DNA from: Rhizobium sp. ASV8
GTDB lineage: Bacteria > Pseudomonadota > Alphaproteobacteria > Rhizobiales > Rhizobiaceae
Reading direction: 5' to 3'
DNA: 41,555 bases
Assembly: GCF_016429255.1 (NCBI RefSeq)
Contig: NZ_JAELUG010000055.1
Span: 1-41,555, forward strand
Part shown: positions 24,263 through 32,249 of the stretch, piece by piece
How positions within the stretch are numbered: the stretch's first letter is position 1
Layout: each line of letters starts with the position of its first letter
Notes under the pieces: model-generated
What the model was told of the DNA's origin: nothing
The model's database searches: none
The model's input: only the letters and a program-made list of their open reading frames with translations
Translations under genes and position numbers: made by a program

Positions 24263-25693
24263 TCATTTTCCGACCGGCTGCTGGACCTGCGGCTCCAGGG
24301 CGGCGACGCGCTTCAGACCTGCCTTGTGACCAGAAACCATGGCGCCGGCATTGCGATCCATCCGAATGAAGGGAATGGTGGCAAGCACGGTCAGCACCGA
24401 AATGCTGAAGAAGGCGATGTGGAAATCGCTGACTTGCAGTTCTGCTCCGCTGAAGAAGGTCGAGGTTTCCAGGATCATGGCGGCGACGGCCACGCCGAGC
24501 GCGAGGCTGATCTGCTGCATGACCGAGCTCATCGACGTCGCCTGGCTAGCCTGCTTGTCACTGATATCGGCAAAGGCGAGGGCATTGATGCCAGTGAAGA
24601 AGAACGAACGCGAGAACCCGCCGATCAACAATATCGCGACGATGATGAGATGCGAGGTCCAAGGCTGGAAGAGACCGGTGCAGATCGTCGTGACCGTCGT
24701 GACAGCCGCGGCCGAAAGCAACGCCGTCTTGAAGCCGACGGCGGTAAAGACCCGGCGGGCGATGAACTTTGTGGTGATCGCGCCGATCGCTCCGGCAAAG
24801 GTGATGAGGCCGGACTGGAATGGATTGAGACCAAAGCCGAGCTGCAGCATCAGCGGCGTCAGGAAAGGCATGGCGCCGATGCAGATGCGGAAAAGCGTGC
24901 CGCCGGTGACGGAAGCGCGGAAGGTTGCGTTCCTCAATAGCGACAGGTCGAGGATTGGCGCCGGATGACGGCGTGCGTGGCCGATATAGAAAAAGCCGCA
25001 GATGACGCCGACGACGACGGCCGAAATGCCGATATAGGGCGGCAGTGCCGGCAGGCTGATGACGGACATGCCGAAGACCACGCCGGATGCCGCAAAGGAG
25101 GTCAGCAGGAAGCCGATGACGTCCAGCTTCGGCGGCATGGTCGCTTCCACCTCGGGCAGAAAGATCGAGGACAGGATAACGCCGAGGACGCCGACGGGCA
25201 CGTTGATCAGGAAGATCCAGTGCCAGGAGGCATAGGTGGTGATGAAGCCGCCGAGCGGAGGACCGGCAAGCGGACCGACAAGCGCGGGAATGGAAAGCAG
25301 GGCCATTGCCGAAACCAGATCGCTCTTCTGGGTCGTGCGCACCAGCACGAGACGCCCGACCGGCGTCATCATCGAGCCGCCGACGCCTTGCAGGAAGCGG
25401 GCGAAGACGAATTCGAACAGGCCGCCGGAGAAGGCACACATGATGGAGCCGATGACGAAGACGCAGATGGCGATGCGAAAGATGTTCTTCGCGCCGAAGC
25501 GATCCGCCATCCAGCCGCTGATCGGGATGAACACGGCCAGCGATACCATGTAGGAGGTCAGCGCCAGTTTGAGTGTGATCGGGCCGACATGGAGATCGTT
25601 GGCGATGGCCGGTAGCGCTGTCGCGATAACAGTGGAATCCATCTGTTCCATGAAGAGAGCAACGGCGAGGATCAATGGAACGATGCGATTCAT
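24263..25693 (-). CDS. DHA2-type MFS multidrug efflux transporter
   Basis: The 476-residue protein fits the 14-segment drug:H+ antiporter family (EmrB/QacA). Motifs are 'LFMEQMDSTVIATALPAIANDL' (D1 type, residues about 14-35), 'SGWMADRFGAKNIFRI' (motif A) and 'RFLQGVGGSMMTPVGRLVLV' (motif B), followed by 'PLAGPPLGGFI' (motif C). ATG at 25693 is taken because AAGG lies nine bases ahead; ATG at 25699 is also possible, while the longer upstream frame has no ribosome binding site. No membrane fusion partner (EmrA type) is next to it, so it may work as a single inner-membrane pump. It is divergent from the hydrolase gene at 26040. Confidence 0.9.
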   Translation of the reverse strand: MNRIVPLILAVALFMEQMDSTVIATALPAIANDLHVGPITLKLALTSYMVSLAVFIPISGWMADRFGAKNIFRIAICVFVIGSIMCAFSGGLFEFVFARFLQGVGGSMMTPVGRLVLVRTTQKSDLVSAMALLSIPALVGPLAGPPLGGFITTYASWHWIFLINVPVGVLGVILSSIFLPEVEATMPPKLDVIGFLLTSFAASGVVFGMSVISLPALPPYIGISAVVVGVICGFFYIGHARRHPAPILDLSLLRNATFRASVTGGTLFRICIGAMPFLTPLMLQLGFGLNPFQSGLITFAGAIGAITTKFIARRVFTAVGFKTALLSAAAVTTVTTICTGLFQPWTSHLIIVAILLIGGFSRSFFFTGINALAFADISDKQASQATSMSSVMQQISLALGVAVAAMILETSTFFSGAELQVSDFHIAFFSISVLTVLATIPFIRMDRNAGAMVSGHKAGLKRVAALEPQVQQPVGK

Positions 25694-25699
25694 AGGCAT

Positions 25700-26039
25700 C
25701 TGCCTTGATAGGTCTGTCTTCGGGAAGGCCGCCGCTTGGGGCGCGGTCAGCCGCTCTGTAGTCCTATGCGAGGCTGCTGCCAATCCCGGATTCTGCTCCA
25801 TGAAGGCTCGAGGATCACGTCTTCGTGATATCCACCGCCGCGCGGCGCGGAACGCAGGATTTGACATATGCTAAGAGCATGTAAATGCTAAACGCATAAA
25901 ACGTCGCCCGGTGTATTAGCGGATTTGGATGAGCTTGTCATGGCCAAAGTTCGGTCGATGATGACGAGCGTCCAGGCTGCGGCTCCGGGTGGCGGCGATA
26001 GGTGCAGCTTACGCTGCACATCAACAAAGGAGTGAGTTC
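25700..26039. other. divergent intergenic region between the MFS pump and the MBL hydrolase
   Basis: No gene is supported in these 340 bases. It contains a stem ATCACG-TCTT-CGTGAT (25814-25829) in the pump leader. TTGACA (25861-25866) could be a -35 box toward the hydrolase, and immediately after it lies the palindrome ATGCT-AAG-AGCAT (25868-25880) with a further ATGCTAA nearby. The latter is a possible operator. AAGGAG at 26027-26032 serves the hydrolase gene. Confidence 0.45.
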
Positions 26040-26912
26040 ATGACTGCTGTCCTGCCCCCGGATACGCACCAATTCAAACTGGGATCCTGCACCGTCACTG
26101 TCGTCAAGGACGGTGCCAGCGTCATGGAGAACCCCTGGGAGACCTTCGGTTCAAACCAGACGCCAGACACCGTTCGCAAATTGCTGGAGCAAAATTTCCT
26201 GCCCACGGAAAAGCTGGTCAACAGCTACGCGCCCGCGATCATCGATACGGGTTCGGATGTGATCGTCGTGGACACTGGTTTTGGCGCCGCTGGCCGCGCC
26301 CGTGGCCTCGGCCGTCTGCGCGAAGGATTGAAGGCTGTCGGCTACACGCCGGAGCAAGTCACCGTCGTTGCCCTGACGCATCTGCATGGCGATCACATCG
26401 GCGGCTTGGTGGAGGAGGGCGCTCCGGCCTTTCCGAACGCGCGCTACGTCACCGGGGAGATCGAGTACGGTTTCTGGACGGATAAGGCCCGCGAAGGTAC
26501 GCTGGCGGAAGGCGGCCACAAGGCTGTGCTTGCCAATGTCGTGCCATTCGCCGAGAAGATGACGTTTCTCAAAGATGGCGACCAGATCGTCAGCGGCATG
26601 ACGGCCATGCTGGCTCCGGGGCACACCCCCGGCCATCTCGTTTTCCATCTGGAATCGGATGGCAAGCAGCTGGTCATGACTGGCGATACCGCCAATCACT
26701 ATATTCTGTCGATCGGCCGTCCTGATTGGGAAGTGCGTTTCGATGTGGACAAGGCGCAGGCCGCCAAGACCCGTCGCCGTGTCTTCGACATGATCGCCGC
26801 CGACCGCATCCCCTTCCTCGGCTTCCACATGCCGTTCCCGGCCGTCGGCTTCGTCGAGAAGCAGGCGGAGGGCTTCCGCTACATTCCGAAAACCTACCAG
26901 TTCGACCTGTAA
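26040..26912 (+). CDS. metallo-beta-lactamase fold hydrolase
   Basis: The 290-residue protein shows the metal-binding motif THLHGDHIGG with His114, His116, Asp118 and His119. A later 'PGHTPGHL' supplies another histidine, and 'VMTGDTANHYIL' the bridging Asp. AAGGAG lies seven bases before ATG. There is no signal peptide in this reading, so it is probably cytosolic. The family is broad (lactonases, hydroxyacylglutathione-type thioesterases, others); length and pattern resemble quorum-quenching lactonase relatives, but the substrate is open. It converges with nudI, and a symmetric terminator lies between the two. Confidence 0.9.
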   Translation: MTAVLPPDTHQFKLGSCTVTVVKDGASVMENPWETFGSNQTPDTVRKLLEQNFLPTEKLVNSYAPAIIDTGSDVIVVDTGFGAAGRARGLGRLREGLKAVGYTPEQVTVVALTHLHGDHIGGLVEEGAPAFPNARYVTGEIEYGFWTDKAREGTLAEGGHKAVLANVVPFAEKMTFLKDGDQIVSGMTAMLAPGHTPGHLVFHLESDGKQLVMTGDTANHYILSIGRPDWEVRFDVDKAQAAKTRRRVFDMIAADRIPFLGFHMPFPAVGFVEKQAEGFRYIPKTYQFDL

Positions 26913-26957
26913 GGCTGTTCAGCCGACCAACTCCCCGCGTCGCAATTGACGGATGAG

Positions 26958-26995
26958 AATACCGGGAAAAGCAGCTGCGTCCTTTTCCCGGTATT
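26958..26995. terminator. bidirectional terminator between the MBL gene and nudI
   Basis: A perfect 13-base stem, AATACCGGGAAAA and TTTTCCCGGTATT, with a 12-base loop lies between the two convergent genes. Its A/T-rich inner ends give a U-containing tail in each direction, though no long T run follows. Confidence 0.75.
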
Positions 26996-26998
26996 GCT

Positions 26999-27430
26999 CT
27001 AACGCGGAAGAATGCCCTTGGCGGCGAAGGTGGCTCTTGTGGCTTCGTTCAGATCGTAGCCCTCGAGATTCTGCGGCTCGACCCAGGCATATTCATCGAA
27101 TTCTTCATTGATGATCACATCGCGATTGGCCGCCTCGCAGTCAAAGATCAGATAGATCATGTGAAGTTTTTCCGTCGATCCGTCAGCGTATGATTTCGTC
27201 CGGACGTCATCGCGAAATGTCCAGGGCTCGATCTCTGTGATTTGCAGACTATCGCCAAGCTCCTCGCGAATTTCGCGGCGTAAACCCTCCTCGATCCGCT
27301 CTCCCGGCTCCAGGCCGCCTCCGGAAAGAGCCCATTGTCCCGGAAACACACCGCGATTTTGCGGCATTTTGCAGAGCAGGTAGGCCCCCTCGTTTTGAAT
27401 AAGCGGGCATACGATGATTCGCTGTCTCAA
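26999..27430 (-). CDS. nudI: NudI-like Nudix nucleoside triphosphatase
   Basis: The 143-residue reading matches E. coli NudI nearly end to end: 'LRQRIIVCPLIQNEGAYLLC' at the start, then 'GVFPGQWALSGGGLEPGERI' and the Nudix box with 'RREIREELGD' (residues about 38-60), then 'PWTFRDDVRTKSYADG' and 'MIYLIFDC'. NudI hydrolyses pyrimidine deoxynucleoside triphosphates to monophosphate and pyrophosphate and needs Mg2+. The start is TTG at 27430, six bases after GGGAG. A longer reading to 27550 has no family similarity in its extra 40 residues and is not used. Confidence 0.9.
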   Translation of the reverse strand: MRQRIIVCPLIQNEGAYLLCKMPQNRGVFPGQWALSGGGLEPGERIEEGLRREIREELGDSLQITEIEPWTFRDDVRTKSYADGSTEKLHMIYLIFDCEAANRDVIINEEFDEYAWVEPQNLEGYDLNEATRATFAAKGILPR

Positions 27431-27801
27431 TTGCTTCTCCCAATGAATGCGCGCGGGACGAGCACCATGCTGCCTGTGCCCGCCGGTCGAATATGCGTTC
27501 TTGGCAGCCGAAGAGGCATGGATCAAGGCGCCTGGCAGCACGAATCGCAACTTTACCGGAAGCGTGGTGCAGAGCTCCTCGGAGAGGTCGACAAGACACT
27601 GGCCGACGACCTCGAAGCACCGTGACGACGGCGCTAGGCAAAGCTTGCGCGCCCGGCATACCAGCCGGGCGTATTTTGCTATTCCCTTCCTGTCATAGAC
27701 GTGTTACCAGCCCTCGCCAACTTCCAAGCAACACTTGCAAGATCGCCCGGTAGACGATTCGTTCCGGGCTTTCCTGTTTTTCACAGACGAAGGAATTGGC
27801 C
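27431..27801 (+). other. gap before guaB with one very short possible frame
   Basis: I see no convincing gene in these 371 bases. A 35-codon frame from ATG 27518 to the TGA ending at 27625 ('MDQGAWQHESQLYRKR' at its start) has no clear ribosome binding site and no recognised family, but a terminator-like hairpin follows it. It may be the remnant of a gene. The guaB promoter must lie in about 27690-27790. Confidence 0.35.
27650..27678 (+). terminator. terminator-like hairpin before guaB
   Basis: CGCCCGGC pairs perfectly with GCCGGGCG around ATACCA and is followed by TATTTTGC. The U-rich tail is on the plus strand, so it would end a plus-strand transcript entering from 27500-27640. Confidence 0.65.
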
Positions 27802-29286
27802 ATGGCACGCATTATTGAAACGCCAACCGGGTTGGATGCTCTGACATTCGACGACGTGCTCCTGCAGCCGGGACACTCCGAGGTCATGCCCGGCCAGACG
27901 AACGTCGCCACCCGCATCGCCCAGGATATCGATCTCAACCTGCCGATCATTTCAGCGGCAATGGATACAGTGACCGAAAGCCGTTTGGCGATCGCCATGG
28001 CCCAGGCCGGCGGTATCGGCGTTATCCACCGCAATCTGACGCCGGTGCAGCAGGCCGAAGAGGTTCGCCAGGTCAAGAAGTTCGAAAGCGGCATGGTGGT
28101 CAATCCGGTGACCATCGGTCCGGACGCTACGCTTGCCGAAGCACTCGCCTTGATGAAGGCGCACGGCATCTCCGGCATTCCGGTCGTCGAAAAGAGCCAT
28201 CGCCTCGTCGGCATCCTCACCAATCGCGACGTGCGCTTTGCGTCTGACCCGTCACAGAAGATCTACGAACTGATGACCCGCGAGAATCTCGTGACGGTCA
28301 AGGATGGCGTGCAGCAGCAGGAAGCCAAGCGCCTGCTCCACACGCATCGTATCGAAAAGCTGCTCGTCGTCGACGGCGATAGCCGTCTGGTCGGCCTGAT
28401 CACCGTCAAGGACATCGAGAAGTCGCAGCTCAACCCGAACGCTTCCAAGGATGCGCAGGGCCGCCTGCGCGCTGCCGCGGCCATCAATGTCGGCGACGAT
28501 GGCTTCGAGCGTGCCGAGCGCCTGATCGAGGCCGGCGTCGACCTTCTGGTCGTCGACACTGCCCACGGTCATTCGCAGCGCGTTCTCGACGCCGTCACCC
28601 GCGTCAAGAAGCTTTCCAATTCCGTCCGCATCATGGCCGGCAATGTTGCCACCTATGACGGCACGCGCGCACTGATCGATGCTGGCGCCGATGCGGTCAA
28701 GGTCGGTATCGGCCCCGGTTCGATTTGCACCACCCGCATCGTTGCCGGCGTTGGCGTGCCGCAGCTTGCCGCCATCATGTCGGCGGTCGAAGCGGCGCGG
28801 GAACAGAATATCCCTGTCATCGCCGATGGCGGCATCAAATTCTCCGGCGACCTTGCCAAGGCGATCGCCGCCGGAGCATCGGCTGTCATGATCGGCTCGC
28901 TGCTTGCCGGCACGGATGAAAGCCCCGGCGAGGTCTTTCTTTACCAGGGCCGCTCCTTCAAGGCCTATCGCGGCATGGGCTCCGTCGGCGCCATGGCACG
29001 CGGCTCGGCTGACCGCTACTTCCAGGCAGAGGTTCGCGACACGTTGAAGCTCGTGCCGGAAGGCATTGAAGGCCAGGTCCCTTACAAGGGTCCGGTTGCG
29101 GGTGTCCTGCATCAGCTCGCAGGCGGCCTCAAGGCTGCCATGGGCTATGTTGGCGGCGCCGATCTCAAGCAGTTCCAGGAGCGCGCGACCTTCGTGCGCA
29201 TCTCCGGCGCTGGCTTGCGCGAAAGCCATGCCCATGACGTCACGATCACCCGCGAAAGCCCGAACTATCCGGGCGCAGGCGGCTGA
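27802..29286 (+). CDS. guaB: inosine-5'-monophosphate dehydrogenase
   Basis: The 494-residue enzyme converts IMP to XMP with NAD+, the rate-limiting step of guanine nucleotide synthesis. It has the TIM barrel start 'LTFDDVLLQPGHSEV', two CBS domains at about residues 95-205 ('MKAHGISGIPVVE', 'HRIEKLLVVDGDSRLVGLIT'), the catalytic loop 'GPGSICTTRIVAGVG' with Cys309, the phosphate site 'IPVIADGGIKFSGD', and 'GSLLAGTDESPGE'. Length is normal. AAGGA lies seven bases before ATG 27802; the TTG at 27796 is not needed. It heads an operon: the next membrane-protein gene starts three bases after its stop, and a MAPEG gene follows. Confidence 0.98.
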   Translation: MARIIETPTGLDALTFDDVLLQPGHSEVMPGQTNVATRIAQDIDLNLPIISAAMDTVTESRLAIAMAQAGGIGVIHRNLTPVQQAEEVRQVKKFESGMVVNPVTIGPDATLAEALALMKAHGISGIPVVEKSHRLVGILTNRDVRFASDPSQKIYELMTRENLVTVKDGVQQQEAKRLLHTHRIEKLLVVDGDSRLVGLITVKDIEKSQLNPNASKDAQGRLRAAAAINVGDDGFERAERLIEAGVDLLVVDTAHGHSQRVLDAVTRVKKLSNSVRIMAGNVATYDGTRALIDAGADAVKVGIGPGSICTTRIVAGVGVPQLAAIMSAVEAAREQNIPVIADGGIKFSGDLAKAIAAGASAVMIGSLLAGTDESPGEVFLYQGRSFKAYRGMGSVGAMARGSADRYFQAEVRDTLKLVPEGIEGQVPYKGPVAGVLHQLAGGLKAAMGYVGGADLKQFQERATFVRISGAGLRESHAHDVTITRESPNYPGAGG

Positions 29287-29289
29287 TCG

Positions 29290-29880
29290 ATGGATGATCG
29301 CGCTCAGGGTAATGCCAGGTCCTTGCAGGGCCTGGCAGCGATCCTAGCAGCTCTTTCCCTGGCACTTTTCGCATGGATCTACGCCGGCTTCGTGCGCGCC
29401 TTCAGCGAGGCGGCAGCCGGCCAACAAATGCTGGATGCGCGCATCGGCGGCTATGAGCGGGAAGACGTGCTTGCCATGCTGCGCTACCTCAAGGATCATC
29501 CGGATCCGGCGGCCATCCTGCATTCCATGTATCTCGGGCCGGAGCTGATCTTTCCGCTCGTGCTTGGTGGTCTGTTGTTCTGCCTGTTGCAGCTCATCGG
29601 CTCAACCGGCTTTTTCTTCGGCCGAGCGATCCCGCCGGGCGCAAGGGTCTTTATTTTCTGCCTGCCGATCGTCTATGCCGTTGTCGATTATGCCGAGAAT
29701 ATCGCCGGCCTCATGCTGTATCCGCCGGCCGCGCCATCGGATGCGACGGTAGCGCTTCTTTCGAGCGCGCTGCCCATTATCGTCAGGTTGAAGTTCCTGA
29801 CCCTGGTGGTGACGGTTATTCTGCTGGCCCGCTTTGCAATTTTTCTCTACCTCTCGCGGGACGGCTCCAGACCGTCCTGA
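29290..29880 (+). CDS. integral membrane protein of unknown function, downstream of guaB
   Basis: The 196-residue protein has four clear hydrophobic segments (near residues 15-36, 84-108, 117-140 and 160-188). A hydrophilic loop rich in charged residues lies between the first two ('AAGQQMLDARIGGYEREDVL'). I do not recognise the family or any catalytic motif. Its ATG lies three bases after the guaB stop, so it is cotranscribed, and probably translated by ribosomes finishing guaB. The third gene, MAPEG, follows after 42 bases. No link to purine synthesis can be read from the protein itself. Confidence 0.75.
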   Translation: MDDRAQGNARSLQGLAAILAALSLALFAWIYAGFVRAFSEAAAGQQMLDARIGGYEREDVLAMLRYLKDHPDPAAILHSMYLGPELIFPLVLGGLLFCLLQLIGSTGFFFGRAIPPGARVFIFCLPIVYAVVDYAENIAGLMLYPPAAPSDATVALLSSALPIIVRLKFLTLVVTVILLARFAIFLYLSRDGSRPS

Positions 29881-29922
29881 TCGACCATTTTGGCTTTCTG
29901 AAATTCCAAAGGAGTTGGCGGC

Positions 29923-30345
29923 GTGACAGGCTATGAAATGTTTTGGCCCATGGTGGCGCATGCGGTGCTTGTCTTTGGCCTCTACGCGCTTCTTGGATGG
30001 CGTCGCCGTATTCTGGTCAAGGCTGGCCGCATCCAGCCCGCGCAGTTTCGCGAGAACCACGCGGCGAACGAGCCTGCCGAGAGCTTGGTGGTGCGCAACA
30101 GCCTTGCCAACCAGTTCGAACTTCCCTTGCTCTTTCACGTATGCTGCATCCTGCTCTACACTGCGCAGGCGGATAATCTGCCTTCCGTGATCCTCGCCTG
30201 GATCTTCGTCGCCACGCGCTATGCGCACGCTTTCGTGCATGTAACCAGCAACGATTTGCGCTATCGCAGCCCGCTCTTTGCGCTTGGCTTCGTGGCGCTT
30301 GTCGGCATGTGGGTCTGGCTCGGCATCTGGCTCGCCTTCTCCTGA
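29923..30345 (+). CDS. MAPEG family membrane protein
   Basis: The 140-residue protein has four predicted transmembrane helices. The MAPEG pattern is 'ENHAANEPAESLVVRNSLANQFELPLLFHVCCILLY' (about residues 44-80) and 'WIFVATRYAHAFVHVTSNDLRYRSPLF' (about 93-119), where the Asn/Arg residues bind glutathione in eukaryotic relatives. The start is GTG at 29923 with AAGGAG upstream. Bacterial MAPEG proteins may have glutathione transferase or peroxidase activity, but most are untested. It is the last gene of the guaB operon. Confidence 0.88.
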   Translation: MTGYEMFWPMVAHAVLVFGLYALLGWRRRILVKAGRIQPAQFRENHAANEPAESLVVRNSLANQFELPLLFHVCCILLYTAQADNLPSVILAWIFVATRYAHAFVHVTSNDLRYRSPLFALGFVALVGMWVWLGIWLAFS

Positions 30346-30354
30346 CGCCATCGG

Positions 30355-30395
30355 CGTGACTGCGGGCGCAACCGGCGGTCACGTCTTTGTGTTTT
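30355..30395 (+). terminator. possible terminator of the guaB operon
   Basis: CGTGAC (30355-30360) pairs with GTCACG (30378-30383) around a GC-rich loop. It is followed by TCTTTGTGTTTTTCC. The stem is short, so this is a moderate call. Confidence 0.5.
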
Positions 30396-30490
30396 TCCTT
30401 TACCGTTACGCCGCCGCCTGCTGACCTATCTTGTCAGCGGGTGGCCGGTCGTTTTCAGCTTGCTGCCAAGAAAACAGGGAGAACGGAACT

Positions 30491-31372
30491 ATGAGCACGG
30501 AAAAGCCTGTTGTGACGCAGGCGATGATCAACGCCTATGACGAATACACGCATCTGACGCTCGATCGTCGGAGCTTCATGGAAAAGCTGACCAAGCTCGC
30601 AGGCTCGGCCGGTGCCGCCGCCGCTATCGCGCCGCTGCTTGCCGCCAACAAGGCGAGCGCCGAAGTCATCGCTGCCGACGACAACAGGCTTGCGACAAAG
30701 GACGTGACGTTCACCGGCAGCAAGGGTGACATGAAGGGCTATCTCGCCCGGCCCAAGGATGCGGCCGGCAAGCTCGGCAGTGTCATCGTCATCCACGAGA
30801 ACCGCGGCCTCAATGGGCATATCCGCGATATCGCCCGCCGCGTGGCTTTGGAAGGTTTCGTGGCGCTGGCGCCGGATTTCCTCTCGCCGCTCGGCGGCAC
30901 GCCTGACGATGAGGACAAGGCACGGGATATGTTCACAAATCTCGATCCGGCATTGACCGCTGCCAATGCCGAGGCGAGCCTGACCTATCTTGCGAAGTTA
31001 GATGGAGCCAACGGCAAGGTCGGTGCCATCGGCTTCTGCTGGGGTGGTGGCGTCGTCAACCGTTTTGCGACCATCTCGCCGGAGCTGAAAGCGGGCGTCG
31101 CCTATTATGGAGCTCAACCGGCGGCGAGCGAGGTGCCGAAGATCAAGGCGGCGCTGTTGCTGCATTATGCCGGTTTGGATGATCGTATCAACGCCGGTAT
31201 CGACGCCTATCGCAAGGAGCTACAGGCTGGCGGCAAAACCTTCGAGATCTTCGTTTACGACGGCGTCAATCACGCCTTTAACAATGACACTTCCGCTGCC
31301 CGCTACGACAAGAAAGCCGCCGATCTGGCGTGGGGAAGGACCATCGAGTTTCTGAAGAAATATGTGTCCTAG
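30491..31372 (+). CDS. Tat-exported dienelactone hydrolase family protein
   Basis: The 293-residue protein has an alpha/beta hydrolase fold of the dienelactone hydrolase type: oxyanion region 'VIVIHENRGLNGHIRDIARR', nucleophile Cys183 in 'IGFCWGGG', an Asp in 'YAGLDDRIN' (about 230) and His261 in 'DGVNHAFNN'. The N-terminus carries a twin-arginine motif, 'LDRRSFMEKL' (Arg26-Arg27), followed by a hydrophobic Ala-rich stretch and ASA near residue 57. It is therefore probably exported folded by the Tat pathway. ATG 30491 is the start that gives this leader. True substrate is unknown; classical members open dienelactone in aromatic degradation, of which no other gene is here. Confidence 0.88.
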   Translation: MSTEKPVVTQAMINAYDEYTHLTLDRRSFMEKLTKLAGSAGAAAAIAPLLAANKASAEVIAADDNRLATKDVTFTGSKGDMKGYLARPKDAAGKLGSVIVIHENRGLNGHIRDIARRVALEGFVALAPDFLSPLGGTPDDEDKARDMFTNLDPALTAANAEASLTYLAKLDGANGKVGAIGFCWGGGVVNRFATISPELKAGVAYYGAQPAASEVPKIKAALLLHYAGLDDRINAGIDAYRKELQAGGKTFEIFVYDGVNHAFNNDTSAARYDKKAADLAWGRTIEFLKKYVS

Positions 31373-31418
31373 AATGATACGGCTCGTCTCCATCAGCGTG
31401 CCTTCAGCACACTGATTA

Positions 31419-31445
31419 CCCGGCCGAAACCATGTTTCGGCCGGG
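31419..31445 (+). terminator. strong stem-loop after the Tat hydrolase gene
   Basis: CCCGGCCGAAA pairs perfectly with TTTCGGCCGGG around CCATG, 47 bases past the stop codon. No T run follows, so it may protect the 3' end or terminate weakly. Confidence 0.55.
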
Positions 31446-31581
31446 CTTCCGGAGTTTGCCCGCAGCTCCTAAGTGATGATTAAAATTGGACTTTTCCCGT
31501 TTACGCGCATTGAACGCGTCTGGTGTCATAGCGTCAGCCGCGCTTGAGCGTCGTTCAGTATGATAATGAAACGGGTAAAGA

Positions 31582-32214
31582 ATGACTCCGGATAACCCAG
31601 ACCGCATCACGTTCCGAAAGAGGCCACAGCAGGAGCGTAGCATCCAACGTGTCGATGCCATCCTGTCGGCCGCAGCCGCATTGATCGCCGAGAAAGGCGT
31701 CAGCGCCACGAAGATGACGGAATTGGCCGCGGTCGCCGCTATTCCGATCGGTTCCGTCTATCAGTACTTTCCGGACAAGGGGGCGATTGTCAGGGCCTTG
31801 CTCGATCGCCATGCCAGCCTCATCCAGCAGAAAGTCGAAGAGGCCTTTTCCACGGTTGCCTCGCTCGATCACGCCGTCGATTTGGTCTGCGGTATGATCG
31901 ATTGGTACTACAGCGAGTTCCGCGGCGATCCCGCCTATCTGGGCGTCTGGCTCGGGACGGACATCGACAGGGATATCCTGCAGCTCAACATCCTGCACAG
32001 CAATCGCGTCGCTGAAATCTTCCTGGATAGTATCCAGCCCTTGCTGCCAGCCGAAAACCGCATCGACCTGAAAGCGCGCACCCAGCTCTTCAGCCATCTG
32101 ATCGGCGCGTCGGTGCGCTTCGCGATCATGAGCGACGATGAAATGGCAAAGCGCATGCTCGGCGAATGGAAGCGAGTTATCCGCGCCACGCTGCTGGCGG
32201 AGCCGGCATTGTAG
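31582..32214 (+). CDS. TetR/AcrR family transcriptional regulator
   Basis: The 210-residue protein has a TetR N-terminal domain at about residues 20-65 ('RVDAILSAAAALIAEKGVSATKMTELAAVAAIPIGSVYQYFPDKGAIVRAL'-type layout; the recognition helix is around 'IPIGSVYQYFPDK'). A helical ligand-binding domain follows. It lies between a Tat hydrolase gene on the same strand and a LysR gene on the opposite strand, with which it converges. No palindrome as clear as that at 1554 was found upstream, so its target is uncertain; the hydrolase or the gene itself are the nearest candidates. Confidence 0.9.
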   Translation: MTPDNPDRITFRKRPQQERSIQRVDAILSAAAALIAEKGVSATKMTELAAVAAIPIGSVYQYFPDKGAIVRALLDRHASLIQQKVEEAFSTVASLDHAVDLVCGMIDWYYSEFRGDPAYLGVWLGTDIDRDILQLNILHSNRVAEIFLDSIQPLLPAENRIDLKARTQLFSHLIGASVRFAIMSDDEMAKRMLGEWKRVIRATLLAEPAL

Positions 32215-32249
32215 TGACAAGCTAGGAAGATCGGTTGGTGGGCGTCAGC

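Noticed and set aside
25700..25867. In-frame extension of the efflux pump to an ATG at 25867
   Set aside because: The extra 58 residues lack family similarity and have no ribosome binding site, and the first membrane helix begins right after the start at 25693.
27431..27550. N-terminal extension of nudI to 27550
   Set aside because: The TTG at 27430 has GGGAG at ideal distance, and the family similarity starts exactly there.
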